From Uloborus plumipes (Eukaryota; Arthropoda; Arachnida; Araneae; Uloboridae), in NCBI GenBank assembly GCA_038373865.1, contig JAXGGA010000071.1:124001-188000 (forward strand): DNA of 64,000 nucleotides, given 5' to 3'. Shown here one piece after another: positions 1 to 11,214 of the stretch. The first letter of the stretch is position 1; each line of letters starts with the position of its first letter. A model generated the notes under the pieces. It was not told the DNA's origin. It did not search any database and saw nothing but the letters and a program-made list of their open reading frames with translations. Both the position numbers and the translations under genes were made by a program.

Positions 1-1582
1 GTGTTTTTTTATTTTTCAAAAAAAAAATTTTTTTCTTTCCGTTTTGGGAGGCCAAAGTTGGACTTTGCTCTTTTTTTCAATAAAAACATGCCAACTTAGA
101 TGAGCCAATACTTTTTGCTTTAGGAGTGAACCGTGGAACTGACAATTATTTTGTGTTCTACTATATCCCCACTCACTGTTAGTGTATAAATATTTGTGGA
201 CGACTCTTGGCACAAAGGTCAGAGGTCACTCAAAGTTGTACGAAAAATAGTTTTTTAATGCAACTTTGACCGACCAAATCTTCTTGTGGAAACGGTGCAC
301 CACGGTAGTGTATATATCAGTAAATACCCACCAAAGAGTAGTATCCAAAAACATAAAGATATGTGTGGTTGATATTTTGCTCATCGAAATATTTGACTCT
401 GAAGTTGCAGAAATCGCAAAATCACGTGACTTTGAGGGTCATTATCTCCTTGCACCATGAGTGACCAGATACAAAACTAGTTGGAGTAGAAGCCTTTCTT
501 GTCCCAGAAACACAATCCGTTAACAAACCTATGGCTACTCTTTCAGTTTTTGCATAATTCGGCTCTAAACTTTGAAAAATGAGTGTTTTCCGGCGTTAAC
601 AAAAAAGGCCAATTACCTGTTTTAAAATAGGTATTGCTATTATTTGTAGCATTATTATATCCCAACTTCCTAACTAGCTGAAATGGCATCTAAAGATGGT
701 TATACAGTTGAAACCAAATTGAAAATGAATTGTCGAAAATACTCAGTATACGTCAAAAACCATATTTTTTTATTTGTCCAGGCCTGGACAAATTAAAAAA
801 AAGGTTTTTGACGTGTACTGAGTACTTTCGACAATTCATTTTCAATTTGGTTTCAACTGTATAACCATCTTTAGATGCCATTTCAGCTAGTTAAGAAGTT
901 GGGATATAATAATGCTACAAATAATAGCAATACCTAGTTTAAAACAGGTAATTGGCCTTTTTTCTTAACGCCGAAAAACACTCATTTTTCAAAGTTTAGA
1001 GCCGAATTATGCAAAAACTGAAAGAGTAGCCATAGGTTTGTTAACGGATTGTGTTTCTGGGACAAGAAAGGCTTCTACTCCAACTAGTTTTGTATCTGGT
1101 CACTCATGGTGCAAGGAGATAATGACCCTCAAAGTCACGTGATTTTGCGATTTCTGCAACTTCAGAGTCAAATATTTCGATGAGCAAAATATCAACCACA
1201 CATATCTTTATGTTTTTGGATACTACTCTTTGGTGGGTATTTACTGATATATACACTACCGTGGTGCACCGTTTCCACAAGAAGATTTGGTCGGTCAAAG
1301 TTGCGTTAAAAACTATTTTTCGTACAACTTTGAGTGGCCTCTGACCTTTGCGCCAAGAGTCGTCCACAAATATTTATGTACTTACAGTTAGTGGGGATAT
1401 AGTAGAACACAAAATAATTGTCAGTTCCACGGTTCACCCCTAAAGCAAAAAGTATTGGCTCATCTAAGTTGGCATGTTTTTATTGAAAAAAAGAGCAAAG
1501 TCCAACTTTGGCCTCCCAAAACGGAAAGAAAAAAATTTTTTTTGAAAAAGAAAAAAATTTTTTTTGAAAAAGAAAAAAACAC
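1..1582. repeat. Long palindrome (fold-back element), two arms of about 780 bp
   Basis: The left arm reads as the reverse complement of the right arm, with the axis between bases 782 and 783 (TTGTCCAGG/CCTGGACAA) and almost no loop. The outer end on the right is at about 1582 (CACGTG). The left arm starts with the matching GTGTTTTTTT at base 1, so at most a few bases lie outside the window. The right end has one extra copy of a roughly 20-bp A/T-rich unit. Both arms encode only mirrored short ORFs without recognisable domains. Terminal-inverted-repeat fold-back transposon or inverted duplication are both possible; no target duplication can be tested because the left edge is cut. Confidence 0.85.
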
Positions 1583-1829
1583 GTGTTTAATAATTTTAAA
1601 TAAAGACCATATTCTGAAATTTTCAGCAAAATCAAAAATGTGAAGTTTTTTGACTGCTTGATTCTTAAAAAAAACGGCTCTTAAGTAAAAATAAAACTGA
1701 GTCTATTCATTATAAAATGATCTAAAAATGAAAATTAGAACGTCTGAAAAACCTTAACTCTCATAATCTCTGAGATGTTCCGAACGATTAAAGTATTTTA
1801 ATACTTAAGGGAAAATGTATAGACCTCAT

Positions 1830-2948
1830 GGGTCATTTTCAAAATTTGCTTACATTTGCTGTCCGGAGGTTAAAAAGACGATTTTGAAGCATAACGTATA
1901 TTTTAAATTCAATGCGAACAATTATTTTCTGCAAGAAATACCCCAAAAAAATTCTATCACTCAAAAAATTATTGAAATTTATTTATTTATTTTTATATAA
2001 GTCTTTAAAAATGAGAATCAAGACAAAAACGCTTGTCCATTTCCAATTTTCGCAAGTTCAACTATTTTTTTTATATACTTAATTGTATAAAAAAGTATAT
2101 ACAACAAATTATTTTTATATATTGACTATTAGTATATGATATTCATAATAAATATTGACAATAGTAATTTTTTTTCATTAAGAAATGTATGAATATATTT
2201 TGTCCGGCAGTTCTTGTCAAGTCCGTTACCCTAAGATTATTTTAGCTAAAAAAGGTATTTATTGCAGTCAAAAGATGGTAACACGTATTCAGTTAACTTA
2301 ACAAACTAGTGACGTAACTATTTCGTACCATTTTGTTTTCCTGAGTCGAGAAGTATTGCTGTGGCGTTTCGCACAAGATTTCTTCCAGGTGCGTATTTTT
2401 ATTCTTTGTCAAGTCTGTTACCAAAGATTTTAGTATTAATTTTTACTTTTTCTCAACTTTTACCCCGAAATATTGTTCATTATACAACTCTAAGAAAATG
2501 CATATTGTTGTTCAATTTTTAAATTCGACAACCTAGCCATAATTTGACATTTTGGTTGAAATGTCAAGTCCGTTACTGGTCAAATCCGTTACCAAATGTC
2601 AAGTCCGTTACCATACAGTTTTTGATCAATATTTTAATGATCACAAACATCGTTTTAAGCTTCAGGGACACAAATAATTTCAATTGAAGTTGGTTCTAGG
2701 CGCTATGATATAGTTTAAAAGTGAGATTTCATATCGATTTTGTATGTTAACGGACGACAATTTTCCTTGCAACTTAAAGTTTTTCAACAGCATTTGAATA
2801 CTTAATTATGCATCAAAGTGTACAACCAATTACTTTTTCACACACCTAAAATATGTGACAAATCATCTGTTAGTGATTCTAAAAGAAAATAGCAAGTTGA
2901 AAAAATTACTTTAAAATTCTGAAATGTAAGCATATGGTGAAAATTACC
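1830..2948 (+). mobile_element. 1119-bp TIR element, copy 1, with 5-bp target duplication CTCAT
   Basis: The element begins GGGTCATTTTC and ends GAAAATTACC. It is flanked by CTCAT at 1825-1829 and 2949-2953. A reverse-oriented, near-identical copy lies at 7921-9039 with its own 5-bp duplication, which fixes the ends. The two ends are imperfect inverted repeats of about 27 bp, both containing ATTTTCA and GCTTACATTT. No transposase domain is visible, so the element is probably non-autonomous. I cannot assign a superfamily: the 5-bp duplication is unlike most cut-and-paste families, and the ends lack the TG...CA of LTRs, although a solo LTR with unusual ends cannot be excluded. Confidence 0.85.
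2216..2612 (+). repeat. Five iterons of GTCAAGTCCGTTACC inside the 1119-bp element
   Basis: Copies lie at 2216-2230, 2408-2422, 2563-2577, 2579-2593 and 2598-2612, with at most two differences each (consensus GTCAARTCYGTTACY). All five are kept in the second element copy (minus strand, roughly 8250-8655). Clustered short repeats are typical of transposase-binding sites in some DNA transposons; that role is inferred here. Confidence 0.8.
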
Positions 2949-3109
2949 CTCATATTATATCGGCATGAAACATTCAACCTAATTGTCAATAAAAATGTAT
3001 AATCACGTAAAAACGAAAGATAAGTATTTTATAGATTACCTGATAGTCAAACAAATTGAACCAAAAAATTTTTTAGTGAAATTGTTTTTAGGAAATAGTA
3101 GTTTCAATG

Positions 3110-3284
3110 CAAGCCCGTCATTTAAAGGGTCAGGGAGGGGGTCAATTGCCCCCTGACTCTGAGAAATCAATGTATTTATATATAAGTGGGCGTGGTTTTT
3201 TATGTTTTCTGATTAAATTGCATTGTGTTTTTACCTTTTGGCCCCCCCCCTCCCTCCCTGGAAAAACTTGAAATGACGGCCCTG
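3110..3284. mobile_element. hAT-type MITE, family copy 1 of 3
   Basis: A 175-bp element starting CAAGCCCGTCATTT and ending AAATGACGGCCCTG. The ends are inverted repeats of about 14 bp. It is flanked by an 8-bp duplication with one mismatch (TTTCAATG at 3102-3109, TCTCAATG at 3285-3292). The middle contains AAGTGGGCGTGGTTTT and a long C run. Two diverged copies with their own 8-bp duplications occur at 27705-27848 and 61649-61806. Eight-base duplications with CAG-starting ends are characteristic of the hAT superfamily. Confidence 0.85.
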
Positions 3285-3292
3285 TCTCAATG

Positions 3293-6181
3293 AACGAAGT
3301 TTAAGAACTGTATTATCGTAGAAATTATAGTTCTCAAATGTGTTTTTATGGGAACTCAAACTTTCGCTGTTTTATCGAAAAAAAAATTAGGGGTGATTTT
3401 TCTCTGGGGCATTTCTTCTACGTATAGCCTCCCGAAATGAAGTATGTTACCCCAATTGTTTAGAACGTCATGGCTATTACGTGACGATCGTGTGTTCGAA
3501 ACTTTGAAGGACAAAAAAAATTCTACCACAAAATTCTGATCCAATTTTCTATGTATGTACAATTTAACCTCAATGCAAGATTCTATACGTCAGTTCATAT
3601 ATCACACTTATTATAATGATTGTTAAGTACATAAAAAAGAAATGAATAACGGTAATATAATGTGTAGTTATACGCGGAAGATTATGAATACATCACGTGA
3701 AGCTTGCATGTTGTCTGCCAACCTCAACCCTTAAACGTGAATCGTAATAATCTCTGGAAGCATAAAACGATTCAAAATGTACAAATTTTCAAAAAGTGTC
3801 CACAATTTTGCCTACCACTGTACGTAGGATCAGATGATTGTGGTTTTTTTTTTTTTTGGTTTGTTATTTCACAGATTTCTTTAAACATGATTAACTGGGG
3901 AAAGTGGTCGAATTTTGGGCACTTAACTTCACTCAGTAGTAATACTTTAAATATAACCACGTTCAGTCTGATTTTTTCAACACATGAAACTAGGTAATCC
4001 AAAACTTGCTGGACAAAATATCTGAGTAGCTACGTTCTTTAAAATAAATTTTAAAGAAAAAAACTAAAAAATTGATCTGAGAAAAAACCTGAAGGTATTG
4101 TCTGCTGTACGCAGACCCTGCCTAGTTACCCTTCCAATCGAGCAATTCGACTTACTTCATTTGACTGCGAAGAACAGGTACAAAACTGAAACTTGATTTC
4201 AATTATAAAGTAAGGATTGCAAGACTTACCTATCAGGCTTTTTCATCTGCAGAAAAAGTCTAACATATTAGAAAGTATTTGGCTAGTTGGTATTGAATGA
4301 TTTTTATTGCCTCTTATGAGGAGAAGTCTATCTTCAAAAGACCGAAAAAAAGTCAAATCTAGTGTTTAATACTGCGGTTTGTATCAGATAGCATAAATAT
4401 AACAGGGTTATTCCATTTAATAACTTATTCACGGGATTTTACAGAAAAGCGTTTGGACTGATTGTGCAAGATCAGACAAATTCAATCTGCTTTTTTTAGC
4501 TTTCTATTTTTGCCAAAGTAATGAAACCAATAAAAAAATGTGTCTCATTTACCCAACCAATCTTAGAACAGTTATAAATTGCGCCTATGGGACCTGAATG
4601 TTGAAGCTGAAAAACATTCTCAAAGTCGAAGACTTATGATGAACGAACTGTTGTAAAAAACAAATATTGTTTAAACTTACGTCACTGGAATGTGCTTGAA
4701 AACATGTACTGCACATTTACTATTAGTTCAATAAAACAGAGCACAAACTTAACATTAAAATATTAGTGTTAGTATTATTGAAACATTTTGTAAGTCGTTC
4801 CTGTGCAGAATTATGCCACAAAGATTACGCAAAATTATCAGAAAAGAGAGAATTTTTTCAGTGCGGCCATGCGGCTTAAAACGTGTTTCATTCGAGTACA
4901 GAAGCTAAAAATGCGCAGAAACAACCACAAAACGTCAACAAATTAACTACAACAAAAGAGAGAAACTTATAAAAAAAACAGTTAAATTTTATTTTAATCC
5001 GAAGATTGTTTATAAGAAAGACAAACCAAAATATTGCAAAACACCTAGATGAACCAAACAAGTGTAATGTGGTCTTCTTCTTCACAATAAAATTTTAAAT
5101 TTCCCTGCAAATGGCTAAACGTATAGATGACCGTGTATGTCATGTTAACACAGGAAAACAAGCGCGCAGAATTATCCTCATGCCCAAAATTCGACTACTT
5201 TCCCCGACATATTTAAACTTTCAAATTTCTCTTACTGCTCAGTTTTGCTTATTACATTACGCAGTAAGTCTAGTGCTTTAATGAATGTCTTACGTAATTG
5301 CTTAAAATAATTTTTATTTTATGGAGTGGCAAAAAATTGTATTTGATTTAAAAGAGCACAATTAGCCCATGAGGAAACTTTTTTTATTTACCAACATATT
5401 TAAAATGAATTAAATGGAAAAATGATTATATTTGACACATCATTAGCAAAAGTGATTTAGTTACAGCTTGAAAACGAAAAGAAAAAAAAGTTAACAATCA
5501 CTGCCTTAAATAAACTTTAAAACATTTCTTTGGGACTGTCACACGTCACGCTTAAACATACAACAAAAATCTGCAATTAAATCTGAAGAAAAACCTTGGG
5601 AAAAATAACAAGGCTGTTATTTCTTTTCGTTATGTTTCTGAATAAAAAAAAATTCTATAATAGAAGATTTTTTTTTCTTGGTTTTCTTAATTGATATTTT
5701 GTCGATAAAATTTACAATGAAATAACTTTACTTTTAATTTTTCAATGATAGGATGGTTGAATATTTTATGGGAAAAAATAATAATTTAAGAAAGAACAAT
5801 TAGTCATAAAATTAATTTACATAACTATATCGTTAGTGCTTTTATAAAATGAGTTACTTCGGGATTTCCACACTATCAATCTTCTAAGTTTGTAAAATCT
5901 ATCATGTCTTGCAGAACACATTTCCCAATTAGCAATTAAAATTAATGAGAAAGTTTCCAGGAAAATGTTCAACCTTAAAATAATGTTATTAAGACAGAAT
6001 ATAATTCCTTTTTTCTAACCCGTTGGAAAATTTAAATGTTTTCCGTACTTCCGAAATTAAAAGCTTCTTCTTGTGCTTAAATAATTTGATATCTCCTAAG
6101 GCAATGAAATAAGGGCGAATCATACAGCACAAGTAAATACAGTAAGCACAACAATTATAGCAGTCGTAGTTATTATTATTT
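3293..6181. other. AT-rich interval, no gene seen; one dispersed inverted repeat pair
   Basis: No credible coding region. The only structure found is a 25-bp motif, GGGGAAAGTGGTCGAATTTT plus GGGCA, at about 3899-3923, and its reverse complement with one mismatch at about 5181-5205, 1.26 kb apart. These could be sub-terminal repeats of a decayed element, but I found no target duplication. Confidence 0.5.
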
Positions 6182-6393
6182 ACTAGCTGCGTGGCCCGGC
6201 GTTTCACGGGCTACCTCTGTATAAATGTACTATTCAACATAATACCCAATATAAAAATACCACACACTTTTATTATGTGTTTAGATAAGTACCCATGTTG
6301 TACTAAACCATCACAAATCAAATTATTTATTTAGATTAGTAACTAAATGCAACTATTAAAAAAAAAGTTAGACTCATTTGAAGCCAACGTATA

Positions 6394-6669
6394 CAGGGTG
6401 TTCCAAGTCAACCTTCATGACCTCTATTTCCTCAACCGTTCGTCCTAGATGAATACTTCTAATTGCAAATTTGCTCGAAATGAGGTAGAGAGTTAAAATA
6501 TTGAAAGTTTGAAGCGAAAAAATAATTCATTCAAAAAATACGAAATCTAAATTTTTATAGGGACTCCGGGTCCCCAAACTTATATTTAGGGAAAGAGATT
6601 TAGGGAACTATTATTTTTCCATTGAAAAATAATAGTAACACAAAAAATGACATTTGTGCGATCAAAATT
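6394..6669 (+). repeat. Left terminal inverted repeat of the Tc1/mariner-like element
   Basis: Begins CAGGGTGTTCC next to TA and matches the reverse complement of 9793-10056, including the shared blocks CCTCAACCGTTCGTCCTAGA and ACATTTGTGCGATC. The match is imperfect, with small indels. Confidence 0.8.
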
Positions 6670-7136
6670 CGCGAAGATATTCCAGTTTTACATAAGCAGG
6701 GCCCGTAAACAAATTGACAAAAGAAAATTTTCGCCCTGCAGAGAAATAACGAGCTTTTAGATTAGGTACGATAATGAAATTTGTTTCGTCCATGTCAGAA
6801 AACATTCGCTTCTCATTGTATTCAAAAATAAATACAGATGCTACAAGACTACAAAACATAACAAGACAAGGTAAATTATTATACAATTTTATACAAAGAT
6901 ATTAAACACACGAAATATGTGAAATCTAAGAAATAATATACAAAATTAAACACAGAAATTTTACATTGCTTTCTTGCAAATCAAAATAAAAATAAAAACA
7001 AATCTGCGAAAACAATGTTAGAAATGAATATCATTTGTTTTAATCGATTATAATAGCTGCTCAAAATGTTTTCCTTCTACTAAAATACATAGTTGAATGC
7101 GTGATAAGAATTCTGATTGTACGTTTAGAAGCATTA

Positions 7137-7364
7137 CCGTAAATCAGGGTTACTTGGACCCTAGGGGGTTACTTGAGCCCACTACAATAAAATGATAAAA
7201 TCTAGGTTTGGTACCTACTAGTTGAAGACTTGCACGTAGTTCCTCGTTTATCCACTAGGTAGAAGCCCTCTGCAGTCTCTAACGCTAGTACCAAACCCAG
7301 ATTTTATCATTTTAATGTGGGCTCAAGTAGCCCTCTTCTGGGTCCAAGTAACCCTGATTTACGG
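7137..7364. mobile_element. TA-flanked MITE inside the transposase gene
   Basis: A 228-bp element with ends CCGTAAATCAGGGTTACTTG and its reverse complement, flanked by TA at 7135-7136 and 7365-7366. Inner sequences GGACCC...GGGTCC and the segments around CCAGATTTTATCATTTTA are also inverted. It interrupts the C-terminal codons of the transposase; the frame continues on both sides when the element and one TA are left out. No coding capacity. Probably a Tc1/mariner-mobilised MITE. Confidence 0.85.
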
Positions 7365-7920
7365 TACTGGAGTGACACATTTCGCTGCGCATAAAATGCG
7401 GTTCTGCAAATCGATTTTGCTCAATGAATCTACCTTGTAGACTTCACTTTTTAAAAAAACCCAGAGGAAAAAATCAAGAGGACTAAGATCTGGGGATCGA
7501 GGGGGGCATTCCAAAAGACCTCCATATCCAATGATATTATTATTACTACGTAGAAGTGCTCTGGCAGTTGCTGGTTTATGTGCCGGTGGGCCGGTGCTCC
7601 GTCATGCTAAAACCAAATTTTACTAAGATCTGCGAGCGAAACATGATTATCTAGAAGGTCAGCTAAATATCCACGTAATATATCGTTATACTTTTCAGCG
7701 GGAAACGTGCCATGAAAAAAGAAAGGTCCCACTAACGTTCCTTTCCAAATGCCGCAACAAGCATTAACAGACCATCGCACCTGATGCTTACTGGATCGTT
7801 GGATATGCGAATTCTGCATAGCCCAGAAACGAGTATTTTGGCTATTGACAACAGCAGTTCTTGAGAACGTACATTCGTCTGTATATACAATGTTATCCAA
7901 AAACGACGGATCCGTTTCTA

Positions 7921-9039
7921 GGTAATTTTCACCATATGCTTACATTTCAGAATTTTAAAGTAATTTTTTCAACTTGCTATTTTCTTTTAGAATCACTAAC
8001 AGATGTTTTGTCACATATTTTAGGTGCATGAAAAAGTAATTGGTTGTACACTTTGATGCATAATTAAGTATTTAAATGCTGTTGAATAACTTGAAGTTGC
8101 AAGGAAAATTGTCGTCCGTTAACATACAAAATCGATATGAAATCTCACTTTTAAACTATATCATAGCACCTAGAACCAACTTCATTTGAAATTATTTGTG
8201 TCCCTGAAGCTTAAAACGATGTTTGTGATCATTAAAATATTGATCAAAAACTGTACGGTAACGGACTTGACATTTGGTAACGGATTTGACCAGTAACGGA
8301 CTTGACATTTCAACCAAAATGTCAAATTATGGCTAGGTTATCGAATTTAAAAATTGAACAACAATATGTATTTTCTTAGAGTTGTATAATGAACTATATT
8401 TCGGGGTAAAAGTTGAGAAAAGGTAAAAATTAATACTAAAATTTTTGGTAACAGACTTGACAAAGAATAAAAATACGCACCTGGAAGAAATCTTGTGCGA
8501 AACGCCACAGTAATACTTCTCGATCCAGGAAAGCAAAATGGTACGAAATAGTTCCGTCACTAGTTTGTTAAGTTAACTGAATACGTGTTACCATCTTTTG
8601 ACTGCAATAAATACCTTTTTTAGCTCAAATAATCTTAGGGTAACGGACTTGACAAGAACTACCGGACAAAATATATTCATACATTTCTTATTGAAAAAAA
8701 ATTACTATTGTCAATATTTATTATGACTATCACATACTAATAGTCAATATATAAAAATAATTTGTTGTATATACTTTTTCATACAATTAAGTATGTAAAA
8801 AAAATAGTTGAACTTGCGAAAATTGGGAATGGACAAGCGTTTTTACCTTGATTCTCATTTTTAAAGACTTATATAAAAATAAACAAATAAATTTCAATAC
8901 TTTTTTGGGTGATAGAATTTTTTTGGGGTATTTCTTGCAGAAAATAATTGTTCGCATTGAATTTAAAATATAAGTTATGCTTCAAAATCGTCTTTTTAAC
9001 CTCCGGACAGCAAATGTAAGCAAATTTTGAAAATGACCC
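7921..9039 (-). mobile_element. 1119-bp TIR element, copy 2, with 5-bp target duplication TTCTA
   Basis: Reverse-oriented near-identical copy of 1830-2948. On the plus strand it starts GGTAATTTTCACC and ends AAAATGACCC, flanked by TTCTA at 7916-7920 and 9040-9044. It sits within transposase codons, so it is younger than the Tc1/mariner-like element. The five GTAACGGACTTGAC iterons are retained. Short ORFs overlapping it are accidental read-through from the transposase frame. Confidence 0.9.
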
Positions 9040-9792
9040 TTCTAACTTGTTCATTACAAAATTGCTAAAATCGAACCGTCTATCATCGTCTCCAGGCAAA
9101 AATGCTTGCACCAATTGTGGTCGATAAGGATAAGCACCATGTGCATTTAAAACTCTCCATACGCGTGTTCTTGATGAGCAAGCACTTGCTTTGCTAATGT
9201 CTGTAAGACTTGATTGCGGATAGGCAAGAGCATATCCCAAACTCTCTTCGACTGTGATTAATATTTTCGAAGTGCTGGCTCTATTGCGTTTTGCCACGCT
9301 ACCCGTTTCTTGTAAACGCTTTACAACATCTAAAACCGTACGTGTCAATGGTTTGGTATCATTTGGAAACTTGATTGCTTATTGTCTAGCAGCTTCAGTC
9401 CCATTGCGATTACATTGTCCGTAAAGCAACACCTTTTCTACATACTGTTCCGTAGTGTACATCGTAACTTCAAGCCTTAACGAAATGCATCTAGTTAAGT
9501 CGATTTTATTCTGCAGTGAAGGGCCTACGTTATTTGAAGCAATCATTATACAGTCGGTAAATTTACATATTCGCGAATTCAGCACGACATTTTCATTCTT
9601 TCTTATTCAATTTTTTTCGTATTTTAATTTCCATGTTAAATAACTTTTACAGTTAAATATATTTTAGGAAAATAAAGAATATTTTGTTATTAAAGAACTC
9701 TGAATGGTGCGAATTTCGCATGTATATGGCCCCAAAATCACTTAAAATAACGCTAGTGTAAAGTGGTATAAGTCATAAGGTTTCCTCTATGG

Positions 9793-10056
9793 ATTTTGAT
9801 CGCACAAATGTCTTTTTTTTTTTTTTTTGTGTTAGTATTATTTTCAATGGAGATTCTTTCCCTAAATATAAGTTTGGGGGCCCGGAGCGCCTATAAAAAG
9901 TTAAATTTTTTATTTCTTAACTAATTATTTTTTCGCTTTAAACTTTCCATATCTTAACTCTCCTCCTCATTTCGAGCAATTTTGCAAATGGAAGTATGCA
10001 TCTAGGACGAACGGTTGAGGAAATAGAGGTCATGAAGAAAAACTTGGAACACCCTG
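9793..10056 (-). repeat. Right terminal inverted repeat of the Tc1/mariner-like element
   Basis: Ends GGAACACCCTG next to TA (10057-10058) and pairs with 6394-6669. It carries a T-run expansion relative to the left repeat and small indels, fitting an old, inactive element. Confidence 0.8.
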
Positions 10057-10058
10057 TA

Positions 10059-11214
10059 TATGTGCTACATAAGGAAAAAAACGTTAAAAGAATAATTAAA
10101 TACTACCCAATATAAAAACACTATGCAATTAAATTATGTGTTTAGTACCAATGATACAAAATAGTAAAAACGTTACAAAAATATGACGAGCGTCCCGCCC
10201 CGCCAAGAAAACCAAATACAAGCCACCAAGAAATTTCCGTCGCCAATAAAAATGTAAAAGAGCGACTAGGACTGTTTACGCGAGTAACCAAACCGGGGTT
10301 TTCACCCCTCTGTATCTCAGCCCCATAAAGATCCTTAGAGTTCATTTTTGGTATACTCAATCTCCAGCGGCCCCTGACACTACTAAAGCAAAACATCCAG
10401 GACCCTCAGGGGGAGGGGTGATATATGTTATAAAATCGCTATTTTTCGCACTTTTTAAAAATTGTTTGACAGGGGTCCAGACTAAACGGTAACTCGGATT
10501 GAGCTCTGCTTTTGCACCCACATTTATTTTGTCCCAAAGCTCGGCATAGGGGGTTTTTCGACCCCCCACCCCCTCCCCCCTCGTTTTTATTTTCCGTATC
10601 TTTTCTCCCCGGGGGTCTTTAGTGTTGATTTTTGGTATGAATATTCTCGATGAGACATTGAGGACATTTTCTCAAAATTTACCCCCCGGGGTCATCGCAC
10701 CCCGGAGTTATTAATGCTTAAAATTGGTCCGATTTCTATCTACTAGCTCTGTTCAACATCTGAGCATTTATGTTTTCATTGCTGGGCCACGAGGAAAGAA
10801 AACTCAATGATTTATAATTTCATCTGTTGCCAGTTTCTATTTGTTAACAAATAAAATATTTGTAATTGATTTTATTGCATAAGGCTTTAAAAAGGGATCT
10901 TCAATTTAGTTCATTTTAATATGAGATCGGCAGTAAGGGTTGGGGTTTTTTTTTAAACTTTTAATTTAATCGTAGTATTGTTAGCGACTAGCTTTGTTTT
11001 GCGTCGGTTCGGGTGGTACATTGTGATTGATTTCAAATTTATCCTAGACTGAAGAAGATTCTTGAACTTTTGCACCAAATGCATGCTGCCAAGAAAACCA
11101 CAGATGTCGGACCGCCAAGAAAAATATTGAAGGGAAAAAAAACATGCAAAGTAAATTTTGAAGAGAAAAAAAAAACAGGCAAAGAAATAATATTAATGCA
11201 AAAACATGTGATAT
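10059..11214. other. Helitron interior, GC-richer patch, no gene recognised
   Basis: Belongs to the 6183-14133 Helitron. About 10150-10720 is unusually rich in C/G runs (CCCCCCACCCCCTCCCCCC, CCCCGGGGGTC). Two overlapping minus-strand ORFs of 84 and 70 codons have no recognisable domain and look fortuitous. Confidence 0.5.

Larger units (their letters stand above)
7048..9462 (-). pseudogene. DUF4817 / Tc1-mariner type DDE transposase, disrupted
   Basis: Reading the minus strand, the gene starts at ATG 9462 with MYTTEQYVEKVLLYGQ, matching the DUF4817 helix-turn-helix start found in arthropod transposases. It then has an in-frame stop at 9379-9381, followed in the same frame by TRTVLDVVKRLQETG and a second DNA-binding part ending MNKLE near 9045. 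The 1119-bp element splits the gene here. Removing it with one TTCTA duplication returns the same frame into TDPSFLDNIVYTDECTF, which carries the first catalytic D of the DDE domain. Next come a stop just before HDGAPAH (second catalytic site, near 7600) and a frameshift before SPDLSPLDFFLW (third acidic residue, near 7490). The C-terminal coding is split again by the TA-flanked MITE, then ends GKHFEQLL and a stop at 7048-7050. The original length would be about 350 residues, normal for the family. It is inactive. Confidence 0.85.
6394..10056 (-). mobile_element. Tc1/mariner-superfamily transposon with about 270-bp TIRs
   Basis: The ends are CAGGGTGTTCCAAGT and its reverse complement, each flanked by TA (6392-6393 and 10057-10058). 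The inverted repeats extend over about 6394-6669 and 9793-10056. Between them is a minus-strand DUF4817-type DDE transposase pseudogene. Two later insertions lie inside it: a MITE (7137-7364) and the 1119-bp element (7921-9039). Without these the element would be about 2.3 kb. It sits inside the Helitron at 6183-14133. Confidence 0.85.

Noticed and set aside
2216..2612. CRISPR-like array
   Set aside because: Units are 15 bp with irregular spacing inside a eukaryotic transposon.
7921..9039. Intron in the transposase gene
   Set aside because: No GT/AG borders; the segment is an independent element with a second copy at 1830-2948 and its own 5-bp duplication.
8869..9348. 159-residue minus-strand protein
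   Set aside because: Only the first two thirds are transposase; the remainder is read-through into the inserted element.
10142..10569. Two overlapping minus-strand ORFs in a GC-rich patch
   Set aside because: No recognisable domain and located in Helitron interior DNA.
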